DNA of 42,046 bases from Planctomycetota bacterium. Lineage in GTDB: Bacteria > Planctomycetota > GCA-002687715. The notes beneath the pieces were generated by a model, which saw only the letters and a list, made by a program, of their open reading frames with translations, did no database searches and was not told where the DNA came from. Location: contig NZBC01000169.1 of NCBI GenBank assembly GCA_002687715.1, positions 1-42,046 on the forward strand, given 5' to 3'. The translations under genes were made by a program, and so were the position numbers. The stretch's first letter is position 1. The number at the start of each line of letters is the position of its first letter. Positions 27,355 through 36,091 of the stretch are shown here, piece after piece.

Positions 27355-29027
27355 CTCGCCGATTCCCCGTTACGTTGCTCGCCCTTCTCGTCTGCCTGAC
27401 TGCCGCGGCTCCCGCTCAGGAACCGTCGTTCGCCAGGATGAAGAAGGACTTCGGGCGTGAGTTCCAGAGCAAGGATCTGAACACCCGCGTGGCCGCCATC
27501 AAGCGACTGGCCGGGCATGGCCATCCGGAAGCCGTCCGCTATTTCCTGGACGTGATCAAGAAGACCAACGGCGCCCTGACCCAGGCCCGCAACGAGTGGG
27601 CGGAGGCGACCGCGGAGCGGGCCACGCTGCGCCGCGAGGTCCGGAACCTCAAGTCGCTCGTGTCGAATGGCAAGATCGGCAAGAAGAAGCTCGAACGCGC
27701 GGAGGCCAAGCTCAAGGTAGTCAGCGCCAAGGCCGCCGAGTACTCCAAGACGATCACGCGCGACGCCGACATCGAGCGCACGCTGCGTCAGGCCGTGGGC
27801 TGGGTCGTCCAGAACTGCTCCGACCATCACAAGCGCGATGCCGGGCGCATCATCCGTACCACCTATGCGGGGGCGCGCGGCATCGACGACAAGGCCGACC
27901 TGCTCCGCATCATGGTGTGGGTCGACATTCCGGAGCTCGCGGAAATCGTGGCCAAGGAGGTCGAACACCGCGAGGCTCCGACGCGGGTCGCGGCGCTGCG
28001 CGCCATCGAGGAGCGCGGCGGCAAGCGCGCGCTGATGCTCGCAAAGTCGCGCATGAAAGACGAAGCGTGGCAGGTCCGCGCCCAGGCCATCCGCATCCTC
28101 CGCAAGGTGGGCGGCAAGGAGGCCGCCGAAGCGCTCACGGCGGCGCTCGAGAACGAAGACGGACGCCTGATCACGGACGCCATGTCGGCGCTGAAGAAGC
28201 TCACCGGCCAGAACTTCCACGACAACGTCCACCTGTGGCGCGACTGGCTGGCGAAGAACGGCGACCAGCTCCCCGAACCAACGGAGAGCGAGAACGCGGC
28301 TCCGGAGCGGCCCGCCGTCGCGGAAGGCGGGGGCCGCGGCCGCGGCCGAGGCCGCCCGCGCAACGGCGGGGGCAGTGGCGGCCAGAAGGCCGGTCACGGC
28401 ACCGGGTTCTACGGCATCAACACCACGTCCAAGCACATCGTGTACGTCATCGACTACAGCGGCAGCATGTCGGCCCCGCTCGCGGGCGGCCGCCGCGGGG
28501 GTGGCGGTGGTGGTGGAATGCAAGGCGGCAGCGGCCCCGCGAAGATCGGCGGCAAACGCAAGGTCGATGGCGTGGCGACCGAGTTGCTGAAGTCGATCGA
28601 CTCGTTGCCCAAGGACGGCACGTTCAACGTCGTGCTCTTCAACTCCGGCGTCGTGCTGTGGCGCAAGAAGATGCAGAAGGCCGACCGCGCCAACAAGGAT
28701 GCCATCCGCAAGTGGGTCCTGTCTCGCGGCCCGGCCGGCTCGACCGACCTCTTCGGGGGCGTCGAGCAAGGGTTCAAGTTCGCGGGGCGCGGTTCGTTCG
28801 ACAAGTACTACCGCAGCGTCGTCGACACGATCTTCCTCCTCTCCGACGGCTCCCCGACGGCCGGGCGGATCCAGGCCACGGGGCAGATCCTGCGCGAGGT
28901 CCGGGCCATGAACGATCTGCGCCGGATTGCCCTCCATTGCGTCGGATTGGGACGCAGCATCAACGTCCGCTTCCTCTCGCGACTGGCGCGCGAGAACGAC
29001 GGCGAGTTCGTCCACATCACCCGCTGA
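27351..29027 (+). CDS. Secreted HEAT-repeat and VWA-domain protein
   Basis: A 558-residue protein with a signal peptide to about residue 23 (APAQ). Residues ~40-300 are helical with HEAT-like repeats (TRVAALRAIEERGGKRALML) and a coiled-coil-like stretch at ~78-135. A Gly/Arg-rich linker (GGGRGRGRGRPRNGGGSGG) spans ~326-344. A VWA domain follows, with metal-site motif DYSGSMS at 368-374, TDLFGG at 465-470, and LLSDGSPT. Directly after the metal-site helix start there is a glycine-rich insertion (~379-401), which is unusual. The start overlaps the stop of the PmoA-like gene. VWA plus HEAT points to protein binding in the envelope; partners are unknown. Confidence 0.88.
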   Translation: MTRRFPVTLLALLVCLTAAAPAQEPSFARMKKDFGREFQSKDLNTRVAAIKRLAGHGHPEAVRYFLDVIKKTNGALTQARNEWAEATAERATLRREVRNLKSLVSNGKIGKKKLERAEAKLKVVSAKAAEYSKTITRDADIERTLRQAVGWVVQNCSDHHKRDAGRIIRTTYAGARGIDDKADLLRIMVWVDIPELAEIVAKEVEHREAPTRVAALRAIEERGGKRALMLAKSRMKDEAWQVRAQAIRILRKVGGKEAAEALTAALENEDGRLITDAMSALKKLTGQNFHDNVHLWRDWLAKNGDQLPEPTESENAAPERPAVAEGGGRGRGRGRPRNGGGSGGQKAGHGTGFYGINTTSKHIVYVIDYSGSMSAPLAGGRRGGGGGGGMQGGSGPAKIGGKRKVDGVATELLKSIDSLPKDGTFNVVLFNSGVVLWRKKMQKADRANKDAIRKWVLSRGPAGSTDLFGGVEQGFKFAGRGSFDKYYRSVVDTIFLLSDGSPTAGRIQATGQILREVRAMNDLRRIALHCVGLGRSINVRFLSRLARENDGEFVHITR

Positions 29028-29032
29028 CGCTA

Positions 29033-29079
29033 GCCCGCACTATTCACGAACCGCTGCGCGGCTCGTGAATAGTGCGGGC
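29033..29079. terminator. Long near-perfect palindrome, possible terminator
   Basis: Two 22-base arms (29033-29054 and 29058-29079) pair with one A-C mismatch around a 3-base loop (TGC). It starts 6 bases after the stop of the HEAT/VWA gene. No T tract follows on the plus strand. It could be a terminator or a repetitive extragenic palindrome. Confidence 0.55.
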
Positions 29080-29119
29080 CAGAGGCTGAAGAGTTGGAGC
29101 CGCCGCGTATCATTCGTGC

Positions 29120-31675
29120 ATGATGCGGCTCCTTCTCGCCCTCGTTCTCAGCGCCACGCTTGCTTCCCCCGCCACCGCGCAACGTGGAGACAAGCGTGGC
29201 GAAGCGCAGCCCGATCCGCCCTCCGAGTGGAAGATCCCGCCCGCGCCCGTGCTCTCACCAAAGGACGCGCAGGCCGCATTCCGGATCGCCGATGGCTTCC
29301 GGATCGAGTTGGTCGCGGCCGAGCCGCTCGTCGAGGACCCGGTGTGCTTCACGTTCGATGCCGACGGGCGCCTCTGGGTCGCCGAGATGCGCACCTTCAT
29401 GCCCAACGTGGACGGCGAGAACGAGGCGGAGCAGGAAAACAACCTCGCGATCCTGGAAGACAAGGACGGCGATGGCGTCATGGACACGCGCCACGACTTT
29501 GCCGACGGGCTCCTGCTGCCCCGGGCGCTCACGGTGCACCAGGGCGGCGCACTGTTCATCGAGCCGCCGTACCTGCGTTGGTTCAAGGACATCGACGGCG
29601 ACGACGAGTGGGACAAGGACGCCATCGTGTCCTACGGGTTTGGCGGCATTCGCAGCGTCGAACACGCGCCAAACGGCCTCGTCCCCAACGTCGACAACTG
29701 GGTCTATCTCGCCAATCACCCGGGGCGGTTCCGGTTCCGGCGCGGCAAGTGGGAGCAGCAACCAACGGGCGGTGGCGGTCAGTGGGGTATCGCCCAGGAC
29801 GACTGGGGGCGTCTCTTCTTCAACAGCAACTCGCAGCAGCTACGCGGCACCGTGGTCCCATCGCATTACACCGTGCGCAACCCGAATCTCGGACGCGGTC
29901 ACGGCGCCGACGTGCGCGTCGCGACCGATGAGCGCACGTGGCCTGCCCGCATCACCCCCGGCGTCAACCGCGGCTACCGCAAGGGCACGCTCCGCAAAGA
30001 CGGACGGCTTGCCCGCTTCACGGCCGCGTGCGGACCCACGATCTACCGCGGTGGCGTGTTCGGAGAAGCGTTCCAGGGCAACGCGTTCGTCTGCGAGCCA
30101 TCCGGCAACCTCATCAAGCGCGACGTCGTGTTCGATGATCCGAAGACCGGCGCCCCGAGGGCCCGTCCGGCGTACATCGGGCGCGAGTTCCTCACGTCGA
30201 CAGATGAGCGGTTCCGTCCGGTCAATCTGATGACCGGGCCGGACGGCTGCCTCTACGTCTGCGATCTCTACCGCGGCATCCTGCAGCATCGGATCTACGT
30301 CACCTCCTACCTGCGCAAGCAGATCCTGAAGCGCGCGCTCGACAAACCGCTGGGACTGGGACGCATCTGGCGAATCGTCCCCGAGAGCTACGTGCGCCCG
30401 AAGCCACCGAGGCTCTCCAAGGCGACGCCCCAAGAGCTGGTCCATGCTCTCCGCCACCAGAACGGCTGGTGGCGCGACACCGCGCAACGGTTGCTCGTCG
30501 AGCGGCAGGACCGGAGCGTCGTGCCGGAGCTGCGAGCAACCGCGGTTGGCGACGCAGGCGTCCTCACACGACTGCACGCACTGTGGACGCTCGAGGGCCT
30601 CCACGCGCTTGACGAGACCTGCGTGCTGGCGGCAATCGACGATCCGGAGTCCCGCCTGCGCGCCCACGGACTGCGACTCGCGGAGTCTCTCCTCGCGGCG
30701 AACCAGGCGCCGACGGTGCGCCGACGCGTCCTGACCCTCGCGAGCCCGTCGGGGCCGGGTTTGCGGCGCCAGCTCCTGTTCACACTGGGGGAACTCGCGA
30801 CCCCTGCGGCGGACGCCGCGATGGAGCGCACGCTCCGTACGAGATGCGAGTCGCGCTTCGACCGCGACGCAGCAGTCTCCGGCCTGTGGCGCCGTGAGCT
30901 CGAGTTCGCCCGGCGGATCGTCGTGAACCCCGCGTGGTCGGATCGAGCCTCCGGACGCCCCGAGTTGTTGCGAGCTCTCGCCACCTGCGTCACGCGTGAG
31001 GAGCAGCCAGAGCGTGTCCGTGCCCTCATCGCGCTCGCGGCCGCCGCACCCGAGGCCTGGCAGCGACACGCACTCCTCGGCGGGGTCGCGTCGACGCGTC
31101 CCAAGCCGCCGAAGAAAGTCCGCCCCCTGCGCATCGACGCGGCGCCCGCTGGCCTCCCCGCATTGAAACGCCATCGCGACACGAAGACGTCGTCGCTCGC
31201 GCAGCGCATCGCCGCGTTCACCACGTGGCCTGGCAAGCACGACTGGGAGAGGCTGCGACTGCGCCCCCTCAGCTCCGACGAGAAGGCGCTGTTCGACGTC
31301 GGCCGCCAGTACTACACGCTCATCTGCCAGGGCTGCCACCAGCAGAGCGGACGCGGACTCGGTGGACTGGCGCCACCGCTGGCCGGATCGGAATGGGTCT
31401 CCGGCCCGATCAGCCGGCTCGTACGCATCCTCCACCACGGCGTCGCCGGGCCCATCGACGTCGCGGGCAAGAAGTGGGACCTTCAGATGCCGGGGCTCTC
31501 GTCCCTCACCGACGAGCACATCGCAGGCCTGCTGACCTACATCCGCCGCTCCTTCGGCCACGAGTCCGATCCCGTGCCCACGCAGTCCGTCACCGACATC
31601 CGCAAGCAGCTCGGCGACCGCAAGGACGCGTGGTCGGCCGAGGAGCTGCTCGCGATCGAGAACGAGCCACTCTGA
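29120..31675 (+). CDS. PVC-type haem-binding CxxCH protein (propeller, HEAT-like, cytochrome c)
   Basis: An 851-residue secreted protein (signal peptide to about residue 20). Residues ~50-420 form a propeller-like dehydrogenase-type domain (GFRIELVAAEPLVEDPVCF, then FDADGRLWVAEMRTFMPNVD). Residues ~430-690 are helical and HEAT-like. A cytochrome-c domain near the end carries CQGCH at 736-740, with a likely axial methionine in DLQMPGL. This architecture is a hallmark of Planctomycetes, Verrucomicrobia and relatives, where many paralogues exist; they are assumed to act in sugar or alcohol oxidation with electron transfer to the haem. No Shine-Dalgarno is evident before the ATG. It converges on the small decarboxylase-like gene with only 6 bases between stops. 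Confidence 0.93.
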   Translation: MMRLLLALVLSATLASPATAQRGDKRGEAQPDPPSEWKIPPAPVLSPKDAQAAFRIADGFRIELVAAEPLVEDPVCFTFDADGRLWVAEMRTFMPNVDGENEAEQENNLAILEDKDGDGVMDTRHDFADGLLLPRALTVHQGGALFIEPPYLRWFKDIDGDDEWDKDAIVSYGFGGIRSVEHAPNGLVPNVDNWVYLANHPGRFRFRRGKWEQQPTGGGGQWGIAQDDWGRLFFNSNSQQLRGTVVPSHYTVRNPNLGRGHGADVRVATDERTWPARITPGVNRGYRKGTLRKDGRLARFTAACGPTIYRGGVFGEAFQGNAFVCEPSGNLIKRDVVFDDPKTGAPRARPAYIGREFLTSTDERFRPVNLMTGPDGCLYVCDLYRGILQHRIYVTSYLRKQILKRALDKPLGLGRIWRIVPESYVRPKPPRLSKATPQELVHALRHQNGWWRDTAQRLLVERQDRSVVPELRATAVGDAGVLTRLHALWTLEGLHALDETCVLAAIDDPESRLRAHGLRLAESLLAANQAPTVRRRVLTLASPSGPGLRRQLLFTLGELATPAADAAMERTLRTRCESRFDRDAAVSGLWRRELEFARRIVVNPAWSDRASGRPELLRALATCVTREEQPERVRALIALAAAAPEAWQRHALLGGVASTRPKPPKKVRPLRIDAAPAGLPALKRHRDTKTSSLAQRIAAFTTWPGKHDWERLRLRPLSSDEKALFDVGRQYYTLICQGCHQQSGRGLGGLAPPLAGSEWVSGPISRLVRILHHGVAGPIDVAGKKWDLQMPGLSSLTDEHIAGLLTYIRRSFGHESDPVPTQSVTDIRKQLGDRKDAWSAEELLAIENEPL

Positions 31676-31681
31676 TCCCAC

Positions 31682-32023
31682 TCACTCCGCCAACGCCTCG
31701 TCAATCACCTCGTGCGCCCGCCGGATATGTGGAATCGTGATCGACCCGCCGACGACCATCCCGACGTTCATGGCCTCGACGAGCTGCTCGCGATCGAGAC
31801 CGATCTCGAGGCAGCGGAGCAGATGGTAGGTGATGCAATCATCGCAGCGCAGCACGAGGGAGCTGACGAGGCCGCAGAGCTCCTTCTCCCGCTCGCTGAG
31901 CTTGCCGTCTTCGTAGGTGCGGGTGTCGAGGGCGAAGAAGCGCTTCGTCTCGAGGTTGCCGGTCTGCAGGATGCGCTCGTTCATGGCCTCGCGATGGCGG
32001 CGAAACTCCTCGATCCGGGACAT
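31682..32023 (-). CDS. Carboxymuconolactone decarboxylase / AhpD-like protein
   Basis: A 113-residue protein. I place the start at 32023 because AGGAG lies 6 bases upstream; longer starts at 32047 and 32086 lack this. The sequence CDDCITYH (Cys60, Cys63, His67) is the CxxCxxxH redox centre of AhpD-like proteins, which act as peroxidase or alkylhydroperoxidase partners. The length fits the single-domain family. It is encoded alone on the minus strand and converges with the PVC haem gene. A terminator-like hairpin lies in its presumed leader (32111-32142). Redox activity is known for the family; the substrate here is unknown. Confidence 0.92.
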   Translation of the reverse strand: MSRIEEFRRHREAMNERILQTGNLETKRFFALDTRTYEDGKLSEREKELCGLVSSLVLRCDDCITYHLLRCLEIGLDREQLVEAMNVGMVVGGSITIPHIRRAHEVIDEALAE

Positions 32024-32110
32024 GGTGAACTCCTGATACTGGACCATGGGTGGGACGGGGGTCGGACGGGGCGCGAGCTTACGCAAGCAGCGAAGCGAAG
32101 GCCAAAAAGG

Positions 32111-32142
32111 TCCCCCCGGCTCAAGCGGGAGAGCCGGGGGGA
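32111..32142 (-). terminator. Intrinsic terminator-like hairpin on the minus strand, upstream of the AhpD-like gene
   Basis: CCCCCCGGCTC and GAGCCGGGGGG (plus one outer T-A pair) form a 12-pair stem with an 8-base loop. Read on the minus strand it is followed by CC and five T residues. It lies 88 bases before the AhpD-like start, so it would stop a leader transcript coming from the right. No minus-strand gene is visible to its right, so it may be an attenuator or a barrier to antisense transcription. Confidence 0.55.
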
Positions 32143-32307
32143 ACCGCTACGACGCACTCCGAGTCGCGCCGGCGCCGACCAGATCCGGGTGCGCGGACTG
32201 GAACGGCTGTCCCCCTGGAATCACCGCCCACTCGGCGTTCCGTTCGTTTTCGCCAAGAAGGTGCGAGGTCGCTCGCAGATTCGCGCGTGTGAGCATCCTG
32301 CTCTTCC

Positions 32308-32385
32308 GGGAGCGCGGACCTCCAGGTCCTCTCCGGGTCCGGATCCGGCTTCGCCGTCGGAGCGGACCTGGAGGTCCGCGCTCCC
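32308..32385. repeat. Large inverted repeat (REP-like)
   Basis: Two 22-base arms, 32308-32329 and 32364-32385, are perfectly complementary; a further 4 pairs follow after one mismatch. Each arm also holds a smaller palindrome (GGACCTCCAGGTCC on the left, GGACCTGGAGGTCC on the right), and the 10-base palindrome CCGGATCCGG sits in the loop. This layered symmetry fits a repetitive extragenic palindrome rather than a simple terminator. Confidence 0.65.
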
Positions 32386-32644
32386 ATCCAGAGCAGATCA
32401 GCGCACAGCCTTTGGAGGTCCGGGCCCCGCTTGGACCGTTACCGGTCCCGGCGAACCCGGGACACCGGCGTCGACAGGCGTTGCTTCGATCGGGTCGGGA
32501 CGGTCGTGAGCAGCTTGAAGCTGAACGAGGCGCCGCGGCCGTTCTGGTCGACCCTGAAGAACAGCGTCTGGCGGGGCGGCTGGAGGCGGAATAGAGGATT
32601 CCTGGGAAGGATCGGCCACCCCGTGGTGTGCATGAGGTAGAGAA

Positions 32645-33670
32645 ATGCTCCATCCCGTCCCACGCACCCGCGGCGTCCTGGTCAGCCTGGCCTTCCTCGG
32701 CCTGGTCATCGTCGGCTCAGCTCCCGCCCAGGGTCCGGCGAAGGTGGGCGAGATCGTCCCGGACTTCGGCTTCACCGCGCTCATCCGCGGCGACGGACGG
32801 GAGCGGCTTGCAGCGTTCCGCGGGCAGCCCGTCCTGATCCAGACCTGGGACCGGGCGCGTTTCGGACGTGGCGTCGTTCCGCGCACCCTGAAGCTGGATG
32901 CTGAGCTGCGGGGAGCGGGACTCGTCGTGGTACTGATGCAGCTTGGCGAGACCGAGACCAAGGACAAGGACGATCTCGAGGCGGCGGTTCTGCGGCTCTT
33001 CCCCGCCAACGACACCCGGTTCGCCCGCAGCGGACCGCTACCGGTAGCGTCGACGAAGGGGCTTCCGCCGTACACGGTGCTGATCGGAGTCGACGGCAAG
33101 CTGCTCGCCGCCGGGCGCACGCGTGACCTGGGCAACCGGGTCGAAAAGGCGGCGCGGGCGGAACTCGCGAAGTTGAAACGTGGGTGGGGATCGCATCGGG
33201 ACCTGCGCCAGGCCCGCGCATTGATCTTTGGCCAGGACGATCTCGCCGGCGCCCACTCCGTGGTGAAGGACCTCTCCGTTTCCGAGCCCGACGCCGCCGA
33301 CCTCACTGCCGTCCGGGCGGAGCTCGAAGCCCGCGTAGACGCCTGGACGACCCGGGTCGCGTGGCTCCGCTCCAATGGTCTGTGGCAACGCGCGGAAACG
33401 GACGCGCGGGGCCTCCTTGCCGCGACCGTCGGTACGCCGTGGGCAGCGCGGGCGCGCGCGCTGGCCGAGAGCTTCTCGGCTCCCACCGCACGGACCGAGC
33501 TCGAACAGGATGCTCGCCTCCAAGCCACGTTGCAGCGCCTGCGTCAGCACGGTCCGAGCGCAGCCGTGGCCAAGAAGCTCGTCGCCCTCGCCAATCAGGG
33601 GCGCGGAACCGCGGTCGCCCGGCGTGCGGAGCGCCTTGCTGGCATCGTTCGCAAGGCGCTCGAGAAATGA
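32645..33670 (+). CDS. Secreted redoxin-like protein without CxxC
   Basis: A 341-residue protein; GAGG lies 7 bases before the ATG. A signal peptide occupies ~1-29 (ending APAQ). Residues ~30-175 follow a thioredoxin/AhpC-TSA layout: VGEIVPDFGFTALI at the start, then FRGQPVLIQTWDRARFGRGV, where the active-site CxxC would follow the first Trp. Here the motif reads WDRA, so no redox cysteine is present. The rest (~180-341) is a charged helical extension with no clear family. Its stop overlaps the sigma-factor ATG (ATGA), so the two are coupled. A sensory or structural role near the sigma factor is possible but inferred from position only. Confidence 0.8.
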   Translation: MLHPVPRTRGVLVSLAFLGLVIVGSAPAQGPAKVGEIVPDFGFTALIRGDGRERLAAFRGQPVLIQTWDRARFGRGVVPRTLKLDAELRGAGLVVVLMQLGETETKDKDDLEAAVLRLFPANDTRFARSGPLPVASTKGLPPYTVLIGVDGKLLAAGRTRDLGNRVEKAARAELAKLKRGWGSHRDLRQARALIFGQDDLAGAHSVVKDLSVSEPDAADLTAVRAELEARVDAWTTRVAWLRSNGLWQRAETDARGLLAATVGTPWAARARALAESFSAPTARTELEQDARLQATLQRLRQHGPSAAVAKKLVALANQGRGTAVARRAERLAGIVRKALEK

Positions 33671-35934
33671 CCGATCGCGATCCGCTTCCCGTGGTCCCCG
33701 ACGACCTGCTGACTCACGCCGCGTTCATCCGTGGTGTGGCGCGTGGGCTCGTAGGCGAGCCGGGGGCGGACGATCTCGAGCAGGACACGTGGCTGCGTGC
33801 CCTGGAGAAGCCTCCGAAGCGCGGCGAGGGACTCCGCGGCTGGTTGCGCACCGTCGCCCAGCGGCTGCTCTCCAACCAACGTCGGGGGAACCAGCGCCGG
33901 GCCGGACGTGAGCTGCGGACCGTTCGCACCGACGCAGCCGAAGCCACCTCAGACATCGTCGAGCGTCAGTCCGTCCTGCAGCACGTGGTGTTCGCGGTGA
34001 TGCGCCTCGACGAACCATATCGCACGACCGTCATGCTGCGGTTCTACGAAGACCTGGCACCACTCCAGATCGCGGAGCGCCTGGGTATTCCCGAGAACAC
34101 GGTGAGGAGCCGCCTGCGTCGCGCACTCGACCAGCTCCGCGGACGCCTCGATCGTCAGTACGACGGTGACCGCACGCGCTGGATGGTGTCCCTCACCGCG
34201 CTCGTAGGGCTGCGCATCCCCATCCCGACGCCGCGAGTCCCCATCGTTGCAGGTGCCGTCGCTGCATGTGTCATCATCGGTGGCCTACTCGTGTCGCGGG
34301 TCCTGCTCGACAGCGACGACCTCACGATCCCGGACTCTCCGGTCAAGCCGTCGCCGACGGCCGGCGAGACGGTCGAACCGAGGGCGCCGGCCGCTCCGGT
34401 CCGAACCCACCGTTTCCTGGCCGAGAAGCGTGTGACCTTCCCCGTGACGGTGACTGACGCGGTCACTAAAAGACCGGCCGCGTACGTCGAGGTCGTCGCG
34501 GAGGTCACCCGCCGCACGGGTCGGGTCGCGCTGCAACGGATTCGCACCGACGCCAGTGGCCGGGCGACGGTCTCGCTGCGGCGCTCGAGCCTGAAGCAGG
34601 GCAAGCTCCGGGTGGCCGCGTTCGCGGAAGCTCGGCGCCACGTCATGACCGTCCCCGAGGTGACGATGGTCCAAGGCGCCGAGCAGCGCCCGATCCATCT
34701 CGAGCTGGCCGTGGGGGCGCGGTATGAGGTCAGGGTCGTCGACGTTCACGGCGAGCCCGCAGCGGGGGTCCGCATCACATTGGATCGCTCGGGCGCCGGC
34801 CGCCATCCCGACATCGCCGGCACTCCGCCGAGCCTCGGTGATCGATGGCTCGCACCCCGGTTTGCGACGACGGATTCCGACGGCATCGCCCGCGTCGAGG
34901 GACTCCAGAACGGGACGTTCCTCGTCCGAGCGGAGAAGCAGGGATTCGCGTTCGAAACGCCGTACGCCATCGACGTACCGCGACTCGGCAACGATCAAGA
35001 CTACATCCTCTCCCACCGGCTGCTGACTGGGGCCATCGAAACCGTCGACGAGACCGGCCGATCGCTGCGAGGGCACTTTCGGTTCGAGGTGGGAGCCGGT
35101 CTGCGATCCCGCGGGGGCGACGGGGTCACGCGCGTCGCGCAACCGTCGAACATCCCCACCATCGTCCGCGACGACGACGCCCGCACGCTGTTCTTCACCG
35201 AGAACGTCGCGGCCTATACCGGGCTCGTCTCGTCGCTGGCGTCGGATCTCGAGACCTGGCGCAAGGAACACCTCGAAGGCACGCGGCACGTTCGGGTGAA
35301 GGTGGTTCTACCCGGTCGGCCGCCTCAATCGGTGCGACTGCCCATCGCCTCCTGGTCGCCGGAGGGACGCCCCGCATCCGCGCTCGTGCGTCTGAGCACG
35401 AGCCGGGCCGCACTTCAGATCAACTTCCCGACCGCACCGGCGGCGTCATGGCCGGCCCGGGTCTCGCTGACCGTGATCGGTGAGGACAACGTCGCTCACC
35501 CCATCCTCGTCGACGTCAACGTCGACGGGCGGGGTACGCTCTGGTTGCCCCACGGCCGCTATCGCCTGCATCCCGGCACCGACTGGCGACACGAGATCGT
35601 GCCCATCAACGAAACGATGGTGGATCTCGGTGCGCACGCGCAGCGAGTGTCGCTCTACTCTCCCCCCGAGCTGGTCGCCGTGATCGTGCGACCGCGCGAG
35701 CCCGAGACCACGGGGACCTGGCCGATGTGGGTCACCGCCTCGCCGGCCTCCGGGCGCGGTGTCGCAACCAGTCGACACACGCACACCGGACGAGCGACGA
35801 TCTGGCTCCCGCCAGGCGAACACGCAATCACCATCGCGGCGGGTGGGTTTCACGCCGCCACGACCCGGATCCACATCCCCGCGACGGCAGACAACGCACT
35901 CATCGTGACTCCCGAGCTTCTCGTGGACTGGTAA
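33667..35934 (+). CDS. ECF-type sigma factor fused to a membrane anchor and extracytoplasmic regulatory domains
   Basis: A 755-residue protein. Residues ~19-70 are sigma region 2 (DDLEQDTWLRALEKPP), and ~107-158 are region 4 with the helix-turn-helix LAPLQIAERLGIPENTVRSR. One membrane segment lies at ~192-213 (VPIVAGAVAACVIIGGLLVS). The rest (~230-755) is beta-rich and has carboxypeptidase-regulatory-like repeats (for example VDVHGEPAAGVRITLDRS and ATTDSDGIARVEGLQNGTFL). The region between the two sigma domains is short. Sigma factors with membrane-linked C-terminal extensions are known in planctomycetes. The fusion would let an outside signal control promoter choice without a separate anti-sigma factor; none is seen nearby. 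The ATG overlaps the stop of the redoxin-like gene. Confidence 0.93.
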   Translation: MTDRDPLPVVPDDLLTHAAFIRGVARGLVGEPGADDLEQDTWLRALEKPPKRGEGLRGWLRTVAQRLLSNQRRGNQRRAGRELRTVRTDAAEATSDIVERQSVLQHVVFAVMRLDEPYRTTVMLRFYEDLAPLQIAERLGIPENTVRSRLRRALDQLRGRLDRQYDGDRTRWMVSLTALVGLRIPIPTPRVPIVAGAVAACVIIGGLLVSRVLLDSDDLTIPDSPVKPSPTAGETVEPRAPAAPVRTHRFLAEKRVTFPVTVTDAVTKRPAAYVEVVAEVTRRTGRVALQRIRTDASGRATVSLRRSSLKQGKLRVAAFAEARRHVMTVPEVTMVQGAEQRPIHLELAVGARYEVRVVDVHGEPAAGVRITLDRSGAGRHPDIAGTPPSLGDRWLAPRFATTDSDGIARVEGLQNGTFLVRAEKQGFAFETPYAIDVPRLGNDQDYILSHRLLTGAIETVDETGRSLRGHFRFEVGAGLRSRGGDGVTRVAQPSNIPTIVRDDDARTLFFTENVAAYTGLVSSLASDLETWRKEHLEGTRHVRVKVVLPGRPPQSVRLPIASWSPEGRPASALVRLSTSRAALQINFPTAPAASWPARVSLTVIGEDNVAHPILVDVNVDGRGTLWLPHGRYRLHPGTDWRHEIVPINETMVDLGAHAQRVSLYSPPELVAVIVRPREPETTGTWPMWVTASPASGRGVATSRHTHTGRATIWLPPGEHAITIAAGGFHAATTRIHIPATADNALIVTPELLVDW

Positions 35935-35968
35935 CTCGCAACCCGGCGCCAGGGGGACACGGAGGCGC

Positions 35969-35989
35969 CCCCGGGAGAGGTTCCCGGGG
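35969..35989 (+). terminator. Candidate terminator after the sigma-factor gene
   Basis: CCCCGGGA and TCCCGGGG form an 8-pair stem around a 5-base loop, 35 bases after the sigma-factor stop. Only CTTCG follows, with no T tract, so termination would be weak or factor-dependent. Confidence 0.45.
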
Positions 35990-36091
35990 CTTCGTCGAAG
36001 ATGGCAAACAGAGATGAACCGCGGCTCCGTGTCCCCGTGCCGCCGGCCAGTCCTTGCGGTAGCAGCAGGCAGATGGCAACCTGCGCGCCCG

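Larger units (their letters stand above)
32024..32644. other. Non-coding region between decarboxylase-like and redoxin-like genes
   Basis: About 620 bases without a gene I can support. The stretch holds a minus-strand terminator-like hairpin at 32111-32142 and a long inverted repeat at 32308-32385. The rest, 32386-32644, has no clear signal. It contains a 75-codon minus-strand open frame (32439-32663) with a plausible-looking piece FFRVDQNGRGASFSF, but there is no ribosome binding site, so I leave it out as a gene. Confidence 0.6.

Noticed and set aside
27177..29015. A 612-codon minus-strand open frame
   Set aside because: It is antisense to the HEAT/VWA gene and the end of the PmoA-like gene; no domain is recognisable.
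29840..31681. A 613-codon minus-strand open frame
   Set aside because: It is antisense to the PVC-type haem protein, which has clear motifs; the minus frame has none.
32439..32663. A small minus-strand open frame with a plausible-looking segment
   Set aside because: There is no ribosome binding site, no family is recognised, and it overlaps the start of the redoxin-like gene. It could be a gene remnant but cannot be supported.
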